The position numbers were made by a program, and so were the translations under genes. Shown one piece after another: positions 5,966 through 11,422 of a DNA stretch of 11,422 nt (within the stretch, counting starts at the first letter, position 1; each line of letters begins with the position of its first letter). The stretch comes from JBJKRW01 sp046704445 (GTDB taxonomy: Bacteria > Patescibacteriota > Microgenomatia > UBA1406 > GWC2-37-13): contig JBJKRW010000096.1 of assembly GCA_046704445.1 (NCBI GenBank), forward strand, positions 1-11,422, written 5' to 3'. Under the pieces are notes generated by a model that worked only from the letters and a program-made list of their open reading frames with translations, searched no databases and was not told the DNA's origin.

Positions 5966-8900
5966 AAAGGAAACGGTTTTCACCACAAAGGAATGGAGTT
6001 TGTTCATTTCAGCAATCTCAATCTTCACGAAACCGCGTATAAAACCCTCTCTCGTTTTCATAAGAAAATTTTAATTGCTTTGGCCCTTTTTTCTCTTGCC
6101 GGCTTGATCATTAACGGATTTGTCATTCTTCTATTTTTCGTTGCGGCCATTACGTTTCTTTACTTTATCGACCTTTTTTTCAATCTTTTTTTAATAATTA
6201 AAAGTTTTTCCAGGCAAAGAGAAATCAAGATTACGCGCGAAGAAATAAAGAAACTTGGCATAACAGATCTTCCGTTCTACACCATACTGTGCCCGCTCTA
6301 CCGCGAATGGGAAATGTTGCCTCAGTTTGTTTTTGCCATGTCCCGTCTTGACTATCCGAAGGAAAAACTTCAGGTAATACTTCTTCTTGAAGAGGATGAT
6401 GTCGAAACGATTTCTCATATAAAAACAATCAACCTTCCAAGGTATATAGAAACCGTAATAATTCCGGATACGCTTCCCAAAACAAAGCCCAAAGCATTGA
6501 ATTTTGGTTTAAATAAAGCAAAAGGGGAGTATGTGGTTATTTATGATGCGGAGGATATTCCCGACCCGAAACAGTTAAAAAAGGCGGTAATTGCTTTTGA
6601 AAGATCAGGTAAATCCGTAGCTTGTGTTCAGGCTAAACTAAATTTTTACAATCCGCGACAAAATCTGCTTACCCGTGTTTTTGCCGCCGAATATTCCCTT
6701 TGGTTTGACCTTATCCTTACAGGATTGCAGTCAATTACCGCGCCAATTCCCCTAGGTGGGACTTCAAATCATTTTAAGACCGACACTATCAGGAAATTAA
6801 AGGGTTGGGATTCTTTTAACGTTACCGAAGATTGCGACTTGGGTATGAGGTTGGCGAGAAAAGGATACAGTACGGTGGTAATGAATTCCTTAACCCTAGA
6901 AGAGGCTAACAGCGATGTAAAGAACTGGTTTAATCAACGTACACGATGGATCAAGGGATACATTCAGACCTATCTTGTTCATATGCGCAATCCGATGGAG
7001 TTTTTGAATGGAGAAAATAAATGGAACATTTTATCCTTTCAACTGATAATTGGAGGAAAAATTCTTTCCATGTTTATCAACCCTTTAATGTGGCTAACGA
7101 CAGTTTTGTATTTTGCAGAACGGTCATCCCTTGGAGTCCTGATCAGACAATTTTTTCCTTCACCGATTCTGTACATGGGTGTGTTTTCTCTCGTTTTCGG
7201 AAATTTTCTCTATATGTATTACTACATGTTGGGTTGCGCGAAGCGCGGTCATTATGAAAATATACGCTACGTGTTTTTTGTTCCGTTGTACTGGATATTT
7301 ATGAGCATTGCCGCCTGGAAAGCTTTGCTGCAACTTATACACAGACCTCATTTTTGGCCTAAGACCATACACGGATTCCATATTGACCGTGAAAAAGCCC
7401 TTATGCAGTCGTTCGAATATTCTCAGTATAAGCCCAGCGATGAAGAAGTGATGCGACATCTTCGAGAAAAGATCATAGTCAATCCTATCAGGAATATTCG
7501 GCTGAAAATAAGAAAAACGTATGCATATTTCAGCATAGCGGTTCAACGTGCGGAATCGAATAAAACCTGGAATATCCATACGGTTTCGGCAGGAACATTA
7601 TTAATCCTTTCCTCAATGATCGTCAACATGCTCAATTTTGTTTTCAATGCCTTTTTGGGCAGAGTTCTTTCGTTTAAGGATTTTGGTCTTTTGACCCTCC
7701 TTAATGCATTTTTATACCTGAATACTATTTTTACGGTCGGATTAATGGGAACCGTGAATCACAGGGTCGCTTATCTCAGTGCAAAAACGGGAAAAAAAGA
7801 AGGTCGAATGTTTTTTGCCGCAGTCTATAAAAAAGCATTTACGATCAGTATGGTCCTTTCGGTTCTCTGGATAATGTTAACTCCCCTTACCGCTTCATTC
7901 TTTAGAGTAACCGGCTATCTTCCGATAATTTTATTTACGCCGATTATTACGTTCGGTTTGCTTGAAGGAGTGTGTCTTGGTTATCTGCAAGGCAGTTTTT
8001 CCTTTATTAAACTGGGTATCATTTTGATTGTAGACGCATTGGCTAAATTCGGAATAGCCGTTCTTGTAATCGCGGCCGGTCTGAATTCATATGCATATAT
8101 TCCTTTAATTACAAATGCTGTTTTTGCATTTTCTCTTGCTTATTTTGCAGTCAGAAAATATATGGGAGATGAAGCATTCCCTTTGATGAAATTGAAGATC
8201 CAACGGTTCCCCAGAAAGTTTTTTTCGTTTAATATTATCAATACGTTATCTTCTACCTCTTTTCTTACTCTGGATATTCTTCTTGCAAAACATTATCTTA
8301 CTCCGGTTTTGGCGGGAGAGTATGCATTTCTTTCATTAGCCGGAAAAATGGTATTTTTTTTGGGATCGCTTTTTAATCAGTTTATTTTCCCGTTTGTCGG
8401 GAGGGATGAGGGTTATCGACAAAATACAAAAGTTACCTTCAGAAGAATTTTTTTTGCAGGTTCTTTATTAAGCCTTTCGGTTTTTTTAGGTGTAGGAGTT
8501 TTCGGAAGGGTAACAATGCCGTTGTTGTTCGGTAATAAAGTATTCAGTATTCTTCCTTATCTAGGGTTTTATGCCTCGGCTATCACGCTGTTTACGATTT
8601 CAAATATTTTTCTTAATTATCAGATGGCAAAGAAGAAGTTTCACTTTCCTCTTGTTTCAATCACCATAAGCGGAATTTTGGCTTTGGGCATAATCAGATT
8701 TCACGGATCGATAATGCAGATTGTATATGTTATTTTTTTTGTAAGTCTTTTGCGTTTAATTGCGATGTTTTTTCTTTATCGATTTGACACCCAGTTACGG
8801 TTTGTACGGCGTGCCGCTCTGGATTTCATTGAGATATTCAGATCGGAAACAAAAAAGGAAAAAACACAGGACAATAAAGCTATTCTCATATTTAACTGGA

Positions 8901-9961
8901 GAGATAGTAAACATAAATTTAACGGAGGTGCAGAGGTATATTTGCATGAACTTTCAAAGCGATGGGTCAAGGCAGGATGGCGGGTTACAACGTTTTGCGG
9001 TAATGACGGCATCAGTCCACGGTATGAGCAGATGAATGGCGTAGAGATTTTTCGGAGGGGAGGTTTTTATTTTGTGTATATTTGGGCCTTTTTATACTAT
9101 ATGTTTAAATTCAGAGGAAATTACAGAGTTATTGTTGATTCGGAGAATGGTATACCTTTTTTTACCCCTCTGTACGCAAAAGAAAAAATTATTCTACTGA
9201 TTCATCATGTACACCAAGAAGTGTTTAGGAAATCTCTCAGTCCAGTACTCGCGACGGTGGCCTTGTTTTTGGAAAAAACGGCAATGCCTTTCGTATATCG
9301 CAATACCGAAACAATCACGGTCTCTCCTTCTTCGAAAGAGGATATTTTGAAATACGGATTGACAAAGTCTGATCCGCGGATTGTTTTTAACGGCGTGGAT
9401 ATTGAGAAATATAAGCCGGGAAAAAAACAGGAGCGTCCGTTAGTGTTGTATGTGGGAAGGCTTAAACAATATAAGAGTCTTGACATATTTATAAAATCAG
9501 CAAAACAGATTCTTAAACGGATACCGCGTACCGAATTTGTTATAGCCGGAGACGGTGAAGAGAAACAAGCACTTACGCAGTTGACGAAACAAATGAATCT
9601 GCAGGATTCGATAACTTTTTTGGGGAAGGTCAGCGAAGAAAAAAAAATAAATCTCTATCAACGTGCATGGGTATTTGTGAATACATCATTTATGGAAGGA
9701 TGGGGTATTACGAGTATTGAAGCAAATGCCTGCGGTACGCCGGTTGTCGCATCGCGCGTGAACGGACTGAAAGACTCCGTTAAAAATCCAAGCAGCGGTT
9801 ATCTGGTAAAGTACGGGAGCGTGAAAGAATTTACCGAAAAGATACTTCTGTTATTGGAAGACCATACGTTGAGAAAAGGAATGTCTAAGAAAGCCGTGCT
9901 TTGGGCAAAAAATTTTGATTGGGACAAAAGCGCGTTGGCAAGTTTAAACATTATGTTATGA
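5246..9961 (+). CDS. Four-part glycan-assembly fusion: GT2, membrane GT2, Wzx-like flippase and GT4
   Basis: This single uninterrupted frame encodes 1571 residues containing four proteins' worth of domains. Residues 1-240 are a GT2 like dolichyl-phosphate sugar synthases (D41-D42, DAD at 92-94). Residues 273-707 are a membrane GT2 like processive synthases, with two leading helices, DAED at 434-437, TEDCD at 527-531, QRTRW at 564-568 and a trailing membrane block. Residues 775-1180 hold about 12 helices resembling a Wzx polysaccharide flippase. Residues 1211-1571 are a GT4 with FNGGAE near 1225 and an E-x7-E pair (E1484, E1492). Each part is near full length with its catalytic residues intact, so this does not look like decay. 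It could make a lipid-linked sugar, extend or polymerise a glycan, move it across the membrane and add more sugar. The order of steps and the sugars are unknown. The ATG at 5246 directly precedes the first GT2 strand. Confidence 0.88.
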   Translation: MNSISVVVPVYNEEKNIKLLVERLFRTFEKLKLEFEIIFIDDHSTDNTRKILRSLLNTGKIYLSIKNGKQGKAFSLLQGFSLAHFDTIIMIDADLQYPPESIPEMLKKMDEGFDVIVADRTKFHSTLLRRIVSRSFLYPFGKLLYGFNCDIQSGFKIFKKEIIERISLHPTQWTFDLEFLVKARNAGYRIASVSVTFTERYGGKTKIKILPASLEIAYSAVRLWFHRNEIVPFHKRQIMQKGNGFHHKGMEFVHFSNLNLHETAYKTLSRFHKKILIALALFSLAGLIINGFVILLFFVAAITFLYFIDLFFNLFLIIKSFSRQREIKITREEIKKLGITDLPFYTILCPLYREWEMLPQFVFAMSRLDYPKEKLQVILLLEEDDVETISHIKTINLPRYIETVIIPDTLPKTKPKALNFGLNKAKGEYVVIYDAEDIPDPKQLKKAVIAFERSGKSVACVQAKLNFYNPRQNLLTRVFAAEYSLWFDLILTGLQSITAPIPLGGTSNHFKTDTIRKLKGWDSFNVTEDCDLGMRLARKGYSTVVMNSLTLEEANSDVKNWFNQRTRWIKGYIQTYLVHMRNPMEFLNGENKWNILSFQLIIGGKILSMFINPLMWLTTVLYFAERSSLGVLIRQFFPSPILYMGVFSLVFGNFLYMYYYMLGCAKRGHYENIRYVFFVPLYWIFMSIAAWKALLQLIHRPHFWPKTIHGFHIDREKALMQSFEYSQYKPSDEEVMRHLREKIIVNPIRNIRLKIRKTYAYFSIAVQRAESNKTWNIHTVSAGTLLILSSMIVNMLNFVFNAFLGRVLSFKDFGLLTLLNAFLYLNTIFTVGLMGTVNHRVAYLSAKTGKKEGRMFFAAVYKKAFTISMVLSVLWIMLTPLTASFFRVTGYLPIILFTPIITFGLLEGVCLGYLQGSFSFIKLGIILIVDALAKFGIAVLVIAAGLNSYAYIPLITNAVFAFSLAYFAVRKYMGDEAFPLMKLKIQRFPRKFFSFNIINTLSSTSFLTLDILLAKHYLTPVLAGEYAFLSLAGKMVFFLGSLFNQFIFPFVGRDEGYRQNTKVTFRRIFFAGSLLSLSVFLGVGVFGRVTMPLLFGNKVFSILPYLGFYASAITLFTISNIFLNYQMAKKKFHFPLVSITISGILALGIIRFHGSIMQIVYVIFFVSLLRLIAMFFLYRFDTQLRFVRRAALDFIEIFRSETKKEKTQDNKAILIFNWRDSKHKFNGGAEVYLHELSKRWVKAGWRVTTFCGNDGISPRYEQMNGVEIFRRGGFYFVYIWAFLYYMFKFRGNYRVIVDSENGIPFFTPLYAKEKIILLIHHVHQEVFRKSLSPVLATVALFLEKTAMPFVYRNTETITVSPSSKEDILKYGLTKSDPRIVFNGVDIEKYKPGKKQERPLVLYVGRLKQYKSLDIFIKSAKQILKRIPRTEFVIAGDGEEKQALTQLTKQMNLQDSITFLGKVSEEKKINLYQRAWVFVNTSFMEGWGITSIEANACGTPVVASRVNGLKDSVKNPSSGYLVKYGSVKEFTEKILLLLEDHTLRKGMSKKAVLWAKNFDWDKSALASLNIML
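6062..7366 (+). other. Domain 2: membrane-embedded processive-type GT2
   Basis: Two helices (about residues 274-322) precede a GT2 core that starts at PFYTILCPLYREWEMLPQ. It holds DAED (434-437), TEDCDLGMRL (527-536) and QRTRW (564-568), the acceptor and processivity motif of cellulose-synthase-like enzymes. Hydrophobic segments follow near 590-616, 633-656 and 672-695, then HRPHFWPKTIHG near 699-710, a sequence typical of the end of this subfamily (XagB/NfrB-like). Processivity is inferred from the motif. Confidence 0.85.
7568..8785 (+). other. Domain 3: Wzx-like polysaccharide flippase
   Basis: I count about 12 hydrophobic helices between residues 779 and 1179, separated by short basic or polar loops, with no enzymatic motif. 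Phrases such as LGRVLSFKDFGLLTLLNAF near the start are typical of oligosaccharide flippases of the MOP superfamily. An even helix number would keep both ends in the cytoplasm, so the GT4 that follows is placed beside nucleotide sugars. Subfamily and substrate cannot be read from this. Confidence 0.8.
8876..9958 (+). other. Domain 4: GT4 glycosyltransferase
   Basis: This two-lobed GT-B domain has an acceptor lobe with FNGGAEVYLHELSKRW (about residues 1225-1240). Its donor lobe holds the VGRLKQYKS motif (R1405, K1407), FVIAGDGEE and EGWGITSIEANACGTPVV, where E1484 and E1492 form the E-x7-E pair that contacts the nucleotide sugar. It is a full-length retaining family 4 enzyme. A charged linker (about residues 1181-1210) separates it from the flippase. 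Confidence 0.9.
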
Positions 9962-10866
9962 TCACGAAACCGAATCTCATTATAGGTATTCCTGCACATA
10001 ACGAGCAATCAAATATTTCGGAATTGCTTTTGAATCTGTGTACGCAACAACATAAAAATTTCATGTTACGGCAGATTATTATAGTATCGGACGGGTCAAC
10101 AGATCATACCGAAGAAGCCGTGGACAAACTTGGGATGAAAAATGTACGATTGGTTGTTTTTCCTCGCCGAATAGGACAATCGGCCAGTCAAAACTATATT
10201 TTTAGTCAAAGCAGGAGTCAGTATATTCTTTTGCTTGAGGCGGATACACTGCCTTTGTCGAATAATTTTATTGATAGGCTCATGTCGTTCGCGGTTCGTC
10301 ATAAAAAGACGGGATTAATTCAGGGGAATATTCAACACGCGGATAATAATTCGTTCATTGGTTCCGTGTTGAATATGCAGAAGAGAATCTACCATAACCA
10401 TACTTTGAAATACAGCACGATCCGCAGATGGTTCAGTTCGGGAAGAGGAGGAAGATTATTTTCAAAAAAAGTGTATACAAAACTTCGTTGGCCTTCTGAT
10501 GTTCCGGAAGACGTGTATGCACATTTATGGTGCGCATCCAGAAAAATAAAAACGGATTTTGTAAATAACGCACGATGTGTTTTTAGGTGTCCTCAGTCTC
10601 TGGAAGACTTTGTAAAGCAGATCGAGAAAAATAACGGGGGTAAAACAAAACTCATAAAGTATTTTTCATCAGACCTTGTGGAAAAAGTGTACGGACGATC
10701 GAGGGCAGTGCGAAAAGCTATGGCCGGCGCCTTTTTTCGAGAAAACCCGTTATATTTTTTAGTCTTTTTATTTATGTACATATATGCAAATATGCGGACG
10801 GTTAATGCTGAATTTTCCGATTTATGGAACGAAGCCCGCTCCACAAAAAAATTATTACATTTATGA
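9958..10866 (+). CDS. Family 2 glycosyltransferase
   Basis: The 302-residue protein starts with LIIGIPAHNEQSNI, the GT2 nucleotide-binding opening. It then shows VSDGSTD (D45), an EAD motif in the place of DxD (E94, D96) and PEDVYAHL (E184-D185), the likely catalytic-base region. One hydrophobic segment near residues 263-280 should tether it to the membrane. I chose the ATG at 9958 because it overlaps the preceding stop as ATGA and sits just before the first beta strand; an in-frame ATG at 9919 would add 13 residues with no domain and a 43-bp overlap. The ATGA overlap suggests translational coupling with the fusion gene. Donor and acceptor sugars are not readable. It lacks the long C-terminal membrane block of processive GT2s, so a single-sugar transfer is more likely. 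Confidence 0.9.
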   Translation: MITKPNLIIGIPAHNEQSNISELLLNLCTQQHKNFMLRQIIIVSDGSTDHTEEAVDKLGMKNVRLVVFPRRIGQSASQNYIFSQSRSQYILLLEADTLPLSNNFIDRLMSFAVRHKKTGLIQGNIQHADNNSFIGSVLNMQKRIYHNHTLKYSTIRRWFSSGRGGRLFSKKVYTKLRWPSDVPEDVYAHLWCASRKIKTDFVNNARCVFRCPQSLEDFVKQIEKNNGGKTKLIKYFSSDLVEKVYGRSRAVRKAMAGAFFRENPLYFLVFLFMYIYANMRTVNAEFSDLWNEARSTKKLLHL

Positions 10867-11422
10867 ATATTTTACATTTTGATTACGACGACTTAAAAAA
10901 CCCGTATGCAGGAGGAGGTCAGTCCGTTACCACTCGAGAGATCTATAAACGACTCGCGTCACGGCATAACGTAACGGTCATAACAGGTAATTATCCCGGA
11001 GCTAAAAATGAGATGATTGACGGAATTACCTATAAAAGAATTGGTGTCGGAAATAAAGGACCGCAAAAAAGCATTATTTCGTATTGGCTGTTGATTCCGT
11101 ATTATGCACTGTTGATGCAAGGGAAATTCGATCTAATCATAGAGTTTTTTACCGCTCCTTTTTCCGTTTCATTTCTTCCCTTCGTTAGTCGGAAGCCGCT
11201 ACTTGCCTGGCCGACCGCGTTGTTTGCAAAAGATTTGGGACAAAAATACCACAAACCGTTTTATCGTTTTGAGGCTTTTGTCATCCGTTTTTATAAAAAA
11301 TTTGTCGCTTCAACGCGCCGAATGAAAGCAGAGTTAATCCGTATGAATCCGAAAGCAAAAATTTCGATTATTCCGTACGGATACGATAAAAAATTGCTGA
11401 CAATGATTACCGTCGAAAACCG
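10863..11422 (+). CDS. Family 4 glycosyltransferase, 3' truncated by the window end
   Basis: The frame opens at ATG 10863, overlapping the previous stop as ATGA, and stays open for 186 codons to the window edge. The sequence begins MNILHFDYDDLKNPYAGGGQ, where AGGG is the glycine-rich acceptor-lobe loop of GT4 enzymes. It continues with TREIYKRLASRHNVTVITG and later STRRMKAELIRMNP and ISIIPYGYDKK, which mark the transition to the donor lobe. Only the N-terminal half is present, so the E-x7-E donor motif cannot be checked. It is the third gene of the operon and, by its overlap, probably translationally coupled. It would add sugars to the same glycan as its neighbours, which is inference from position. 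Confidence 0.85.
   Translation, partial: MNILHFDYDDLKNPYAGGGQSVTTREIYKRLASRHNVTVITGNYPGAKNEMIDGITYKRIGVGNKGPQKSIISYWLLIPYYALLMQGKFDLIIEFFTAPFSVSFLPFVSRKPLLAWPTALFAKDLGQKYHKPFYRFEAFVIRFYKKFVASTRRMKAELIRMNPKAKISIIPYGYDKKLLTMITVEN

Noticed and set aside
7160..7579. Minus-strand frame of about 139 codons inside the fusion gene
   Set aside because: It lies wholly within a well-supported coding region on the other strand and has no recognisable domain.
9919..9957. Upstream in-frame ATG for the GT2 gene at 9919
   Set aside because: It would add 13 residues outside the GT2 fold and a long overlap; the ATG at 9958 makes the usual ATGA junction and is followed at once by the first strand of the domain.
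1..11422. CRISPR arrays, insertion sequences or transposase genes
   Set aside because: I saw no spaced repeats, terminal inverted repeats or transposase-like proteins.

Overview
The window is an AT-rich (estimated by eye, about 40% GC) bacterial segment. It carries a run of cell-envelope genes plus one tRNA gene. TGA and TAG both act as ordinary stops. No gene start has a recognisable Shine-Dalgarno sequence. The style of the sortase-linked secreted protein (a tail of the type VLG...LASTG, then a membrane helix and basic residues) and the glycosyltransferase-rich content suggest a Patescibacteria/CPR bacterium, perhaps of the Microgenomates group. That assignment is an inference from protein style and is not proven by any marker gene here.

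Layout: a signal peptidase I gene on the minus strand (8-577) is followed by a tRNA-Val(CAC) gene on the plus strand (738-809). Everything after that is on the plus strand: a membrane-anchored phosphoesterase (950-1978), an MsbA-like ABC half-transporter (2025-3797), and a secreted protein that contains both a sortase sorting signal and a sortase domain (3922-5058). Next is a glycan-assembly operon beginning at 5246. Its first gene encodes a 1571-residue protein that joins a dolichol-phosphate-sugar-synthase-like GT2, a processive membrane GT2, a 12-helix Wzx-like flippase and a GT4 glycosyltransferase. It is followed, through ATGA stop/start overlaps, by a separate GT2 (9958-10866) and a GT4 that runs off the window (10863 onward).

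The most notable things are: (1) the four-enzyme fusion, which would put glycan precursor synthesis, polymerisation or extension, membrane translocation and further glycosylation on one chain; (2) a single protein with an LASTG sorting signal directly followed by a catalytically complete sortase; and (3) a consensus promoter (TTGACA-17 bp-TATTAT) in front of the fusion gene, wrapped in perfect TGTGA-N6-TCACA palindromes whose half-sites recur at 11-bp steps, implying tight control of the operon. Taken together, the region looks like a surface-building locus: secretion (signal peptidase), anchoring (sortase), lipid or envelope export (ABC transporter) and surface glycan assembly.
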